Shown here: positions 22,631 to 34,400 of the stretch, piece after piece
Numbering within the stretch: the first letter of the stretch is position 1
Layout of the letters: each line of letters opens with the position of its first letter
Assembly (NCBI RefSeq): GCF_017916325.1
Contig: NC_090164.1
Span: forward strand, 541,501 to 605,500
Reading direction: 5' to 3'
DNA: 64,000 bases
Origin: Leishmania martiniquensis
Lineage: Eukaryota; Euglenozoa; Kinetoplastea; Trypanosomatida; Trypanosomatidae
The notes under the pieces: model-generated
Told to the model about the DNA's origin: nothing
The model's input: the letters and a program-made list of their open reading frames with translations, nothing else
Databases searched by the model: none
Program-made: the position numbers and the translations under genes

Positions 22631-24656
22631 GGCCCCAAAGAAAAAAGAACAAATGAGGCGGAACCGCTCGATCCACTGACCTTGCTCTTCTTCCTCCCTA
22701 TCGTCTACTCCCCCCTTTTTTCGGTTTCACCATCGAGGGCAGAGCATATTTCTCTCTGCTTTTTCAGCTTCTTCCCTCTTTCTCTCACAACAGAAAAAAA
22801 GAAACACATCCGCGTACACGTACTTGCACAACACGTGAAAAAAATTCATGGAAGAAGACACACCGCCAGAGAAGAGGCACTGAAACAGGAATACAGACGG
22901 CGGGAGGGAAAAAAGAGCGGAGTGACGGCAGAAAGGGGTGCAACTCTTCTCTCTCCCCTTTTTTCTCAACAAAAAGGTTTTCAATTTTTTTTGCTCCCTT
23001 TCGGCGACTTTTTCTGTTGTTGTCGGACACACACTTACACAGAGAGAGAGGCACCATCACTCGACTCTCCGTTGCATCGGAACTAATAAACACTACAGAC
23101 TGCACACACAGACATATATACATCTACGCCCTTCTCCTTTCTTTTTGCATATATTCATCTGCTGGTCGAGACCGTGCTCTCTCCTTTTTTTTCTTATTCC
23201 CTCTTGTCTTTTCGGTATCGCTTTCATTTTTTCTTGTATTTGCTGCTTGCCGTCGTCGGTGAAGGGAAAGCCACGCGAAAGAGAAAGCTGCGGCATTGGG
23301 CGGAGACGAAAGGAGCCGAGACTATCACAAGCGTCCATACGCAAAGAGCAGCACAAAGCCTCAAGATATCCACACACGCACACATTATATATATATATAT
23401 ATACACCTATTTAGCGGGCTCGACCACGCAGCCCCTGCACACGTCTTGACACGTTCCCCCTCTCACTCCTTCGCTCCCCCTTCGTTTTCATTTTCTTGTC
23501 CAACCATATTGTGTGCACCCGCTTTCCCCACTCTTTCATACAGCGCACTTTTTTTTCTTCTCTCCTTCCCTTCTCTTTTTTCCCTTTTCCTTTGCGAGTT
23601 CGTTCCAGTGCGGAGGAAACAGAGGGGAAGAGATCGGCGTGGACGGACACAAGCGGCTCATTTTTTATAAAATCCTTCTTTGTTTCCTCCGTTATTTCTT
23701 CGCGCGGTGCTTTGGCCGCTTCTTACTGTTCGTCCTATCTCCTGCTGCGCTGCTGGGGCTCTCTCTCGTTTGGAGATCTGTTCTTTGTTACCTCCGCCCC
23801 CCTCCTCCTCCCACTCCCAACTCCCCAACCCTTTCTACTTGTTCATCTCGTCTTTCCTCTCTTCGTGTGCGTGTCTCTCTCTGATACACGGTATATATGC
23901 GTGCACACATTGTTTGGCTTGCCGTTGTCGTCGTCTTCTCACTCCCGTCTCCTTTTTTTCTTTTCTTCTCCTCCCTCGCTTGGTGTGGAGGAGTGAGGCT
24001 CCCCTCTTTGACGATTTACCCGTTTTTATTTTTCGTTTGTGTCTTTTTTCTGCGATATTTTCTCTCGATGAGCGTTTAGTCTCTTTCAAAGCTTTCGTTC
24101 TCTTTCTTTCTTCGTGTCCATCAATACCTATCGTATTGCTCTTGTCGTCGCTAGCGAAGTTCATCTGTGTCGGCCTTGAAAAAAGGTCAGTAGAGCCTCC
24201 CCTCCTCCTTCCCCCTTTCTTCTTTCTCTCCCTCCCATAAACTCTTTCGAGAAAACAAAGAAGAAAAGAAAGCAAACACGAACGAGAAGCTGCCGTTCAA
24301 AGCAGAAGCACCAACTCCTCCCCCCACCCCCTCTCTCCCTGCCCTACCAATCAGCAACCACAGAGAAAGAAATCAAGAAACGCGTACGGCAAGCATTTTG
24401 GGTCGCTCGCATTGCATGCAGCACTTGGACGCGACGATTCTCATTTCTTTTTTCTTTTTCGCTCTCTTGGCTCTCCCCACCTGTCCTTTCTCCTCGTGGG
24501 CTCGCGCGCTTCTGTAGGGTTTCGAGGCCATTAGCAACCCACTTCCTTTCCCGAACGCAGGCATCGCTTATCAACGCACGTCGCTATTTCTTCAGCCTCA
24601 GCCGCCTCCCTCCCTCCCTCCCCCCTCGCCTCTCTTTCACCCCCCCGCCCCCACAG

Positions 24657-24704
24657 AGATATATACATATACATATATATATATACATATATATACATGT
24701 GTAC
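24657..24704. repeat. AT/CA microsatellite
   Basis: Alternating AT dinucleotides with interspersed CA, about 48 bases. Similar shorter patches occur at 23385-23404, 25157-25182 and 26007-26046. Confidence 0.85.
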
Positions 24705-26364
24705 TTTTTGAATACGGTATTGATCTCTTCATTTTTGTTTTTCTGTAGTGACCTCCGTCAAAATACCCCCCTCTCTGTGTGTGTGTCTGTGTGCCTTCTT
24801 CGCCCCCCGCTTCCCTTCTTGTCGATTGGTCCTTTAGTTCTTGCTCTCTCTTACCCCTTCTTTTTTTTGTTCTGCTCCTTTAGCCTCCGCGTTCTCGCCT
24901 TCGTCGTGTACGCTTACGTATCCTGGTGCGCGTCTGCATAGGCTTTCACCCCCCTCCTCCCTCCCTACCCGCGTGTACACTTCTCTGTGGCGTCCTCCCT
25001 TCGTCGTTCTTTAAGTGCGACACCCCTCCTTCCCCCACTTGCTGGAGCCTTTTTTTCTTTCCTACCCATTGGTGCTCTCCCTTCGTCTCCCCCCTCTCTC
25101 TCCTTCGCCCATTTCTCGTCATTGGCAGCAACACTCGTTTGCTGTGCGCTACTTTACACACACACATATATATAAATATATGTTGGCTTGCTGTGCCTTG
25201 CCGTTTTCTGTTTTATGATAGGTTTTTGCACTCCTCTTCTTCTTTTCGCCCTCTCTCGACGTTTTTTTTTGCTTCACCTTTTCGCTCTTCCGCTTTTACG
25301 CTTCTTATCATCAGCTATTCTTTGCGCTTTAACCCCTCTCCCTCTCCCCCTTTTCGCTCTTTCTTTTTTTCCACTTGTCGCTTCTCTGTTTCCTTCGCTT
25401 GGGCGTCCCCGCATCCGCGCGCGGGTGCCGTGGTGCGTTTCTCTTCGCTCCCCCCGCCCGCTTCCCTTTCCTGTCTACTTTTGCTGTATGCCATTGTCTA
25501 CTCAAAAGAAGAATATTTCAGTGCTGCTCTCGTCTTGATTTTTTACGATTTTTGTCATTTTTTTGTGTGTGCCTCCTTTCACTCGTCGTCTCCCTCCTTT
25601 GTTTTTTTTTTCCTCCCGCTATCGCTGTATTCGCCGCTGCGCTCCTTTCCTCCTCCTCCCTCTTCTCTTACCCACGGTTGCTTCCCCCCCCAATCCCCCG
25701 GCTGAACCCGCGCTATCGTGCATTGCTTCCCTTTCTCTACCTTTCTCTTGTGTGGGCAACACACGCACACGTTTTCCTCCTCACCGCCGCACAAGGCGAC
25801 CACCGCTTCACGTGTCTCGTGTGTGTGTGTGTGCGTGCGTGCGTGCGCTTGCTGGTATTTCATTCCGCTCCCATCACCGCCTCACTCGCTGTCCCCTCCC
25901 CTCCCTCCTTCCCTTCGTTGAGGTTCCACAGACTTCCCGCGATTCATTCACCCATTCGCCTTTGTCTTTTCGTTTGTGTCAGCTCACAGAACTTCCTTTC
26001 CGCGTCTATACATACACACACATACATATACATATATATACATATTATTCATTTACTTATTTGGGCTGCGCAGTTTTGGTGGTATTTCTTCTCCCCCTCC
26101 CCCTCTCTCTTTCTCTTTGCCCTCCTGCGCACTCCCTCGTCGTTTCCTTCGCCCCCCTTTTTCTGCTTCTCCTTCAGGGTCCATCTCAACTGCTGTCATC
26201 AACTGACCATTCCCCTTTTAGATCTCTTCTCACCTTTCCGTGTGCGCGTGGGTGCCAACTAGTTGCTGTTGTCGCGCCTTTGCTATTCCTTTCTCCCTCC
26301 CCCTTTCCCTCTCTCGGCGCGCGTGGTTTTTGAAGTGGGCCTCTTTTCCTCTTCGTTCGCTTTC

Positions 26365-26389
26365 GATATATATATATATATATATATTT
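26365..26389. repeat. (AT)n microsatellite
   Basis: An uninterrupted AT repeat just upstream of the presumed splice acceptor of RRM gene 2. Confidence 0.9.
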
Positions 26390-26427
26390 GTGTCTCACTC
26401 GTTCACTCACTCGCTTCTGGTGCTCAG
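26390..26427 (+). promoter_or_regulatory. Candidate spliced-leader acceptor of RRM gene 2
   Basis: A C/T-rich tract ends in TCAG at 26424-26427, which would give a 5'UTR of about 72 bases. The AG at 26493-26494 is too close to the ATG at 26499 to be likely. The choice of acceptor is inference. Confidence 0.3.
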
Positions 26428-26498
26428 CCGTCCCTTCTCACCTTCATTTCCTTTTGCGCTTTATTCCCTCCCTCCTCCGTCCGCCGCCCCATAGAACG

Positions 26499-28475
26499 AT
26501 GATCCACCTCAGCTCCTCTTCTGCTTTGGCAGAGACGCAAAGGATGACCTACCAGCGTGCTACTCGATCGTTAGGGCTGCTGCCAGCCGCTTCCATTCTG
26601 CCGCTATCAACAGGAGATGCCAACATTGCTGGTACTGCGTGTTCCCGAAGCGACGACGGGCACACCAACGACACTGAAACCCCAAAGTCAGCCAACGCAG
26701 GGCGTCTGCTCGTGGCAAGCGGCACGGCCCAGAAGATCGACTCTGACACGAGCAGCTCGAATGACTCCAACCACTCTCCTCCACGTACTAACGTACAGAA
26801 GAGTCGGGCGCCCACTGCGAGCAGACACGCCAGCTTTGGCGCAGCTGTTCATAAGAAACTACGTAGCACTCGCATTTCCACTGCCGCCGTCGCCGCTGCC
26901 GCGCCCGTCGCCTCATCCGACGGGAACAACCTGCACAACAGCAACCTTTTTATCTGCAACTTGGACACGAATGTGAGCCAGGCAGAGCTCGAGACGGCGT
27001 TTGCCGAGTGCGGGACGATTCTGAGCTCTGCTGTAATGCGTGACATACATACGGGTGCGAGCCTGGGCACTGCTTTTGTGCGCATGAGCTCGCACGAGGA
27101 GGCCCGACGCACGATGGAGGCGATGAACGGCGTGCACATCGGCTCGCGCTCCATTTCTGTTCAATGGGCAAGACGCCATGAGGGTGCGCCGGTTGGCGAG
27201 GCGCGCAAGAAGATCATGAAGCTCTTTGTGCGTAACGTTCCTCTCGACTGCACGAAGGCGGATCTGGAGGAGCTGTTCGGGGCGTACGGCAGTGTGCGCC
27301 AGGTGACACTGCACAAGGACACGTCTCCGGTCCAGGATGAGGCGATGGTGCGACTGATTGCGTTTGTGATCTACACCGAGGAGGGCGCAGCGGAGCGGGC
27401 GGCGCGGGAGGTGCACAACACGAAGCCGTTTGCGTCGTGCAACGGCATCCCCATCATGGTGAAGCTGGCGGAAGATCTGGCAAAGCACTACCGCGAACAC
27501 AGCCACCATCACCACCAGCATGGCGATCTGAACACCACCTCTTCCGCCGCCAAACCTCGGCCGCGGCGCAGCTACAGTCAGCGAAACAGGCTGGGTCGCA
27601 TTTCAAATGAAGGTTCTAGTAGGAAGGAGTCGGTCAGCAGCGGTAACGCGTACATCTGCCCGGGCAGGCACACTCTTAGCAACACGCCCAACATCTGCGC
27701 TGCGCAGTCGAGTGACGCCAACGCATCAATGGCAGAAATGTGCGCGGCCGCAGAGGCCTTCCGGCCCAGAAATCACCGTCAGGTCACGCCGCCGCAATGC
27801 AACGAGCTGCTGTTGAACGCACCCGTGGGCGCGGTGATGAGAGCTCCGCTATCCCAGCATCACACGATGAAATACGCTAGGGGTACGCTAGCGCCGACGG
27901 CAGAGCTCTTATCGAGTCGGAGTCGCCTTCAATCCCTGGGGGCAACACCATCGGCCTTTGGTGGCGGCATGCTAGCGGCCGTTACACCCGCTTACGGAGA
28001 AGCGACGGCGACCGCGCTGATGAGCTGGAAACAGCTCTCATTGACAGACTTCTCCCTCAGCCAGGTGCAGCAGAGCTTCTTCCTCAACAGACCCGCACCG
28101 CCGCTCGTACCATTCGAGCAGCAGCAGCTCTATCCATTTAGTCAAGCCCCCTCAACAGCGCTGGTGACACCCAAATTTTCCCACTCGCCTGCCGCTGACA
28201 TGGTAGCAGATGCCCGAGATGAGCGCGCTGCGGTGGCGATTCCGGCCCCTCGCTTCGCATCGTCTCCAGGCTATAGGCGCTTTATGAATGATTCGAACGC
28301 TGCGCCGCCATCGGGCCGAGGAGGGGAGGAACATTTTTGCACGGTGGACACGGCACCGGCAGCGCACGCTCTCTCTCTGCACCCACGACAGAACTTTGCA
28401 GCGGTGACGTCCAAGAAGCCGCAAACTTACCGGCACAACCCGTACATAAACTGCAGCTTTATGCGCGTGAGCTAA
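26499..28475 (+). CDS. RNA-binding protein with two RRM domains and C-terminal HNPY motif (RRM gene 2)
   Basis: This 658-residue paralogue of the protein at 11174 should likewise act as an mRNA-binding regulator. RRM1 is at about residues 148-225 (RNP2 LFICNL, RNP1-like GTAFVRM, the usual final aromatic replaced by Met). RRM2 is at about 240-325 and is almost identical to that of RRM gene 1. A His-rich patch (HSHHHHQH) follows near 335, then a low-complexity tail. Residues 645-649 read RHNPY, nine residues from the end, a likely MKT1-recruitment motif. The frame is open further upstream, but 26499 is its first ATG and has A at -3, so I start there. The tail shows little resemblance to that of gene 1 apart from the terminal motif, in contrast with the conserved RRM2. 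Confidence 0.93.
   Translation: MIHLSSSSALAETQRMTYQRATRSLGLLPAASILPLSTGDANIAGTACSRSDDGHTNDTETPKSANAGRLLVASGTAQKIDSDTSSSNDSNHSPPRTNVQKSRAPTASRHASFGAAVHKKLRSTRISTAAVAAAAPVASSDGNNLHNSNLFICNLDTNVSQAELETAFAECGTILSSAVMRDIHTGASLGTAFVRMSSHEEARRTMEAMNGVHIGSRSISVQWARRHEGAPVGEARKKIMKLFVRNVPLDCTKADLEELFGAYGSVRQVTLHKDTSPVQDEAMVRLIAFVIYTEEGAAERAAREVHNTKPFASCNGIPIMVKLAEDLAKHYREHSHHHHQHGDLNTTSSAAKPRPRRSYSQRNRLGRISNEGSSRKESVSSGNAYICPGRHTLSNTPNICAAQSSDANASMAEMCAAAEAFRPRNHRQVTPPQCNELLLNAPVGAVMRAPLSQHHTMKYARGTLAPTAELLSSRSRLQSLGATPSAFGGGMLAAVTPAYGEATATALMSWKQLSLTDFSLSQVQQSFFLNRPAPPLVPFEQQQLYPFSQAPSTALVTPKFSHSPAADMVADARDERAAVAIPAPRFASSPGYRRFMNDSNAAPPSGRGGEEHFCTVDTAPAAHALSLHPRQNFAAVTSKKPQTYRHNPYINCSFMRVS
27194..27469 (+). 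repeat. RRM2 block shared almost identically with 12028-12303
   Basis: Partner of the block in RRM gene 1: 276 bases, ungapped, five clustered mismatches. Similarity falls off at both edges, at the linker on the left and directly after the KLAE end of RRM2 on the right. Confidence 0.9.
28434..28445 (+). other. H-N-P-Y codons, candidate MKT1-recruitment motif
   Basis: Residues 646-649 of the 658-residue protein, in the context TYRHNPY. This closely parallels the end of RRM gene 1. Confidence 0.6.
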
Positions 28476-31400
28476 AAGGCTCGTGGTGTTCTCCCTGTTT
28501 ACTCACACGCACACACACTTTTTTTGTGGGATGCCAAGCACATCGATGTCCGTCGCTCACTCTGCTCGTGAGGGGGTCCTCTTTCTGTGGTGCTTCCTTG
28601 TGACAGTGCACCTGCGCGCGGAGCGCCTACTGCACTCTGCTCTTCTTCGCCATACTTTGCGTTCTTGTGCGTTATGGCGGGCGCCTTCAGCAAGGAGCGA
28701 TGAGAGATGACGGAGAGGGAGAACATTGCAGATCAGCTGCCGCATGCTTCTGCGTGCATTTTTTTTCGCGTGGTCTTTCTTGCTACTGCTGCTGTATGTT
28801 CTCCCTTGACATGCGCATCTATGTTTTGTGCTTCGTCCGAGTTTCGAGAGCAGTGGCAACAGCCTCTTGCACGCAGGGGCTCAGTCGCTTCTGTTTTTGT
28901 TTGTATCTCCGGCGCTGTGAGGGCTCCTCTCGCTTTGCTTGCTGGTTTAAGTCCTCCTCCTCCTCTCGACCCCCGTCACCGCACAGGAGAGCAACGACAA
29001 CAAACACAAGGTCGAGCGGAACTTCCTCGTCACGGCCGTTTCTTCCATCGCTCTCCCCTCCCCCTTTCTTTCGCTTAACTGTTTTCATTTTCTTCAATGA
29101 CATACCCCCTGTCCCCATCGCATCAGTGCTCGTCCCTTGCTATCCTTTGGTGCTTCCGCTCTGTTTCTTCCCCCCTTTTTTATATTGCGCGCAAACTTTA
29201 TTGTATTTCGGCTGTTATGTTCGTTTATGCTACTTTGTTACTGTCATCTCGCTTGCCGCGTTACCTCCGTAATCCCACCTCTCCTTACCCAGCGCTTGAT
29301 GCGCCGGACTTTCTTCTTGGTTCTAATCCCTTCCCTTCTCTTCCCTCACACACACCTCTCTCTCTTTTCGTGCGTGCGTGCGTGCCTTTTTTTTACCTCT
29401 CTCTACGCGACAGAAAAGGATTGGCTTTTTTTTACCTGTGTATCAGTCCCGTTGATCGAGTCCTCTTTCTTTTTTTCTTTTCTTCTCGTTGTTCGGGATG
29501 CCCTTCCAACTGCGTCACTCTTTGTTCGTATTTTTTTCCTTTGCTGTTTTGTCCTGTCGTACTGGTATGGGTGTATGCCTCTGTGTGCCTCGTGCGCGTG
29601 CCTGCGCGTTCTCCCTCCCTCCCTTTCTCTGAACTGAATAAGAAGAGGGCAGCTGAGCGCTTCATAGGAGAGGAAGAAGAAACGAACAAGGGCGGCAACG
29701 GCAAGGGAAGATGGAGCGTTGCTGCGAGGTTGCTGGCTGCATCCGTCTGCCACAGGGGGAATGGTGACTGCTCAGCTGCATAATGGTGTGCGCATGGTGG
29801 ACGCTTGAAGGCTGTGTGCAGACACCGCTGAAACAGTAGCGGCCTTTCTTCCTCCGTTACCCTCGTTCTCGAGCAAGCGTGGACAGATACGGGTGCGAGC
29901 GTGTGCCGCACGCCTGCATCCCAGTGCAGGGGCAATGGCTTCGAGTACGTGCATGGCTTTGCCTTATCTTCTCGTTGTCGTTCATTTCTTTATCTTGCTC
30001 GGCGTTTTCTCTTCTCCGCCTCTCCCCTCCTCTTCGACTCTGTTGCAAGGCTGTTGGGGCTTTCTCTTTCTCTCTCTACTTGCGTAGCCGCGTCTTCTCC
30101 CATCGACTGATTTCTAAGCCTGCCGGCTTTTGCGCACACGCCCGTCAATTTTCTGAAGCAACAGCACTCCTTTGGGCTGCTCACGCCGTTTTTCTTTTCT
30201 TCTTTAGGATTATCTCTGCGCCTAAGGGTGGTGCGGGCGGTTACGGCTCCCTCCCTCCCCCCAGTCGACGATGTGCGTCTGCGGTGCGACGGCACCCTTG
30301 CCCGTGTTCGTGGGGCCACACGCCAAGGGGAAGATGAGGGAGTAGGCAGAGGTGTCCCCTTTTCTTCGTATTGATTTTCTTTTGCACGTTGTCGTTTCTT
30401 TTGCGGCGGACTGTGCCTGCGCTTTTGTCTCCACTGAGCCTCGCGTTGGCTCAGATGGACCGAATCACCTCGACGCTATGAGCACAAAAGTGACTTGGAG
30501 CATCCGCATTGTCGGAGTAATAAAAAAACGAAGGAGAAAAAGAGCGAGAGAGGGTAATACTGCCGAGCGTGAAGGCGATAGAGCCCGCGGTAAGCGCAAG
30601 AAATCAGCCTCATTTTTCTTTTTTGTTCTCGTTACAGTTGGGCAGCTCCCACCGTACTGTGTGGCAATGTGAGCAGGTGAAATAGCACCCTATCCCTTCC
30701 TCTCTTTTCGTTTTTGTTGATTGCCCGCCTTCCTTCTAAGCAGTTTCCGTTTCTCGATTCTCCTCTCCTTTGGTGCTATCGCTATCACTCTCTTCTGCTT
30801 TCTTTGCACCACCCCTCCCCATCTCTCCGTCTTCGGGAGCCGCCTCCTCCTTTTCAGCGTGTGCCGTTGGTGTCCTCATCTCCCGTTTTTTTTTCCCCTA
30901 TGCCGAGGACGCACCTTCTTTTTTTGTTCTCGCTGCATCTCGGCGCACGGCGTCTCACGCATATGTATGAGATGCTAGACGTTTCTGATTTCGCCCTTCG
31001 CTGCGACGAAGACTCTCTTAATATCGGCGTGTAGCGTTGTGCGACGGAGCCTCTTCACTTTTTTCCATTTGGCTGGCTGCATCTCTGTGTGTGATGCACC
31101 CTGCTTTTTTTTATTGATCGATGTATGCCGTGTTGTGCCTTCCTCATCGAAGCAACTGAGGTTGCCCCTTTCCATCACCCATGCTGCTTTTCATGCTCCT
31201 GTGTCTTTTTTCCCCTCTCTTTTGCCATGTACGTTCTCCCTTCCCACCGTGTGCTGCTTGCTGGTGTATGCGCACATAAATTTTTTCCTTTACGAGGCCT
31301 CTTGGAGCGCATGGATGTTCCTTGGACCTGACTGCAGCTATGCGCCTGAGTGCCGCGCCTCTTTCTTTGCGTGCTCTGCCTTCTTGGCCTCCTGTGAAAC

Positions 31401-34400
31401 GGATACGCATCACCGAAACTGAATAAAAAACTATGCAAAAAAAACGGATCTCTCTCTGTGTTCGCTCTTTACTCTCTTCTCTCTTTTTTCCTCGGTGGGA
31501 TTGTCGTCGCGCGTGTGATGTGATCATGCTTGCAGCGCCTTTTGTTTGCTGCGTGTAGGTGAAACGCACCTCCCTCTCCTCCCTCCCTCTCTCTCTTTCT
31601 TCTCCCACATCAATCCTACACGTGGGCGACTTTCAAACTTTCCCCTCCTTCCCCTCCCTACACACCCCTCTCACGGATGCTGACAGTCTCTAGCAGTTTG
31701 AAGCTGCTCTTTCTCATTCTCTGCCTGTTCGCTCTGTTTGTTAGCCAGCCTCTCTCTGTCTGTCTCTCTCACGTGCAGCACCTTTTTCCTTTGTTATTCT
31801 TTTTTTCGCTGTTGTTTACGTCTCATTTTCTCCCTCTGTGAGTGTCCTCAATCGCTTCCCTCCCTCCCTCTTCCACTCTTCCGCCGTACTTTGCTGCCTC
31901 TCGCTCCCCCTTTTCTGCTTCTTCACTCAGGCATGCATGCAGAGGCGCAGCCTGCAGTCACTGAACCCCGAAGCGAATCAGTGCACCCCAAGGATAACAA
32001 CAGCGCGAAGGAGCCTCGCTCGTAACTTCAGGACATGTGATCGACGAGGATGAGGTGGATAGTCGGCGAGTGCTTGCGAGCCTGTTTCTCTTGCGTGTGA
32101 AGGACTAGGGGTTGCGGGTAGGAAGAGGAACAAGAAGAACCCCGGCACAGCACCGTCTCAATAACAGATGGCTCCTGCAATCGCGCAAGCGCACTGACGC
32201 ATGCACGCACATTTGACGCGAAGCTCTCGGAAAAAGAAGCAAAGCCTCTTTTGTGCGCTCAACACCATCCGCAGTATGCCGAAGACTTCACTGGAAATCG
32301 AAGTTCGCGGCGCCACTGCCCAGCGGTGTATGCTTTCATGTGTGTGCGTGTTCCTCTGTGACGCTCTGCTGAACACTCTTTTCGGACGTCGAGAGCCCCT
32401 CTTTCTCTCCCGTTTCGCTTTTCAAATTTTCACAGAGGGACAGGGCCTCGCCCCCTTCCCTCACTCGTGCTCTTCCGCATTTCCTCTCTCTCCCAACCCT
32501 TTCCCCGTTTTTTTTTCCTATCCCTTAACCGCTCCCTTAACCTCTCTCTCTCTCGGTCTGCCTCCTCCCTCTCCGTCCTTCCACCCCCCCTCTCACCCAT
32601 CTTCTCCTTTGTATTACCTTTGGGTATTTTTTTCTTTCTCTTTTTTCTCCTCTCAGGGCCTCGTGCAGAAATATTTGCTTCCGTTTGGTTCACACATGCT
32701 GAGGAAGCGGTTTTCTCGCCCCTCTCGTCGCGACCTTTTTCGTTTCTGACACTCTCTTTCTCTCGTTCATCTGCTTTACCGAAGGCACATGCTTGATTAG
32801 CAACCTCTCGGCACACTCTCCCCAGAAAACACAAGGTGCATGCGGGCGCGCACTCCCGCCGTAGCGATCACCCACACCTGACATGCCAGCATGTATAATG
32901 CTGGCGTGCGCTCTTCACGAATGCCTGCGAGAGTTTTTTTTTTGCACGCATTCCACCTCACTCTTAGATGTGCGTGTGGGACTTTCTTCCTTTCTTGTTC
33001 GCTACTTGTTTCCCTTCTTACACCTCTCTCTTTCCTCTCCTCTCCCCGTCTTCTCTTTGTGCTTTCTTCCAAAAGTGCTGCTCCAGACAGTGCTGCTCGC
33101 TCCTCCTTTTCCACCGCTACTCTCTTATATATGTGTGTGTGTGTGGTGCCGCTGCTTCTGAGGCAGTTGTGCAAGGCGGAGGGATAGGAGACCTGGTGCA
33201 TACACACACATATATATACAAAGAGAGAGAATGCGGGCGGCGGAGGGTTAGCCAAGAGATACGAAACATAGCGTGAAAAAAGGACAGGTTGGCGCGGAGC
33301 ACGCCCGAAGAAGCGTGCATACTTATGAAGAGAGTCCCCGTGTGTGAGCAAAAAAAAAGAGGGAGAGGCAATGCCAAGTGTGCAGCGAATCACCATACCC
33401 GCATCAGACACTTCGTGGCGAGCCTGGCGGCTGAGGGGAAGCGTTGAGAAGAGGAGAAAAGATGCAGACGGAAAAGCGACACGCGAAGTGTATAACTTGC
33501 CAGCGAACGAGTGTGCGTACTTGTACATCTGTGGAGGGCTCATCTCTTTTCTTTGCTTCCCCCCACCTCGTGCTCGCGCAGGAGCGGACACATGCACGCA
33601 CACCACTTCACGCAGAAAAAAGCCGAGAAGCACTTGGCAAGACATGAATGCACCCAAGGGCAGCTGCCTCGTTGGAGAGAGAGGCACCCGGCATAGAGGT
33701 GGCTGTGACTGAGTGTTTGGCGAGATGGCAGGTTTTTTCCCTCTCATCGGTGTATGGGCTCGCTTGGCGCTCTATCTGTTAGTCTGCTCGGGCCCTCAAC
33801 CGCCTCTTTTTCCCCTCCACGCACTCGACGCTTTCTTTCTCTGTTTTCGTTTCGTTCAGCCGCGACTCCTCGAGTCATCGGTGCCCTCTTCCCCTTATTC
33901 CGCATCCCTTCTTCCCCCCTCGTCGTAGTCCGCCACCGCAGCGGCCACCACTGGCACTGTTGGCGCAAGCGTTACTGCTATGACATCAAGCGAATCCAGC
34001 AGCTTTTTTTCTCTCCCCGGACCTTTTTCTCCTCGTGTCCCTGCATGTGTCTGCCAACGCGCTCTCTTTCCGCCTCGCTGTGTGTGTGTGTGTGCGTGTA
34101 GGCGGACGGATGCGCCACATGCATGAGTATATGAGGAATGGCCCCCTCCCCTCCCCATGCTCCCCGAGATGCCATAGCTGACAGATAGGCAGACGACGCA
34201 TAAGGCCGGTGAATCAGTCGTTAATCGTTTCTCGGCGGAAGAGTAGAAATCGCATGCGCCAAGGAGCAGCGGCGATAACAACGACGAGCACCAACAGCTG
34301 CATTTCTCTCTCGATAACCGATTGTCATATCTTTAAGGAGTTCCGCAAAGGGCAACGGGGAAAGAAAAACATGACCGAGGGCTGACGCACAAAAGAAGCA

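Larger units (their letters stand above)
13874..26498. other. Gene-free spacer between RRM genes 1 and 2 (12.6 kb)
   Basis: No credible coding region. The first part must hold the 3'UTR of RRM gene 1. The stretch 14249-15148 has a long minus-strand frame with no recognisable domain and Arg/Glu/Lys-rich low-complexity content. Copy A of the GC-rich repeat follows at 15259-15922. From 16700 on, the + strand is almost continuous pyrimidine-rich sequence with TG and AT microsatellites; the longest frame (17252-18820) translates to Ser/Leu/Phe/Pro-rich filler. A hairpin cluster lies at 22450-22630. Confidence 0.55.

Noticed and set aside
30478..30672. 64-codon ATG frame with Lys/Arg-rich middle
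   Set aside because: Short, ends in spacer-like Phe/Val sequence; composition explained by a local purine-rich patch.
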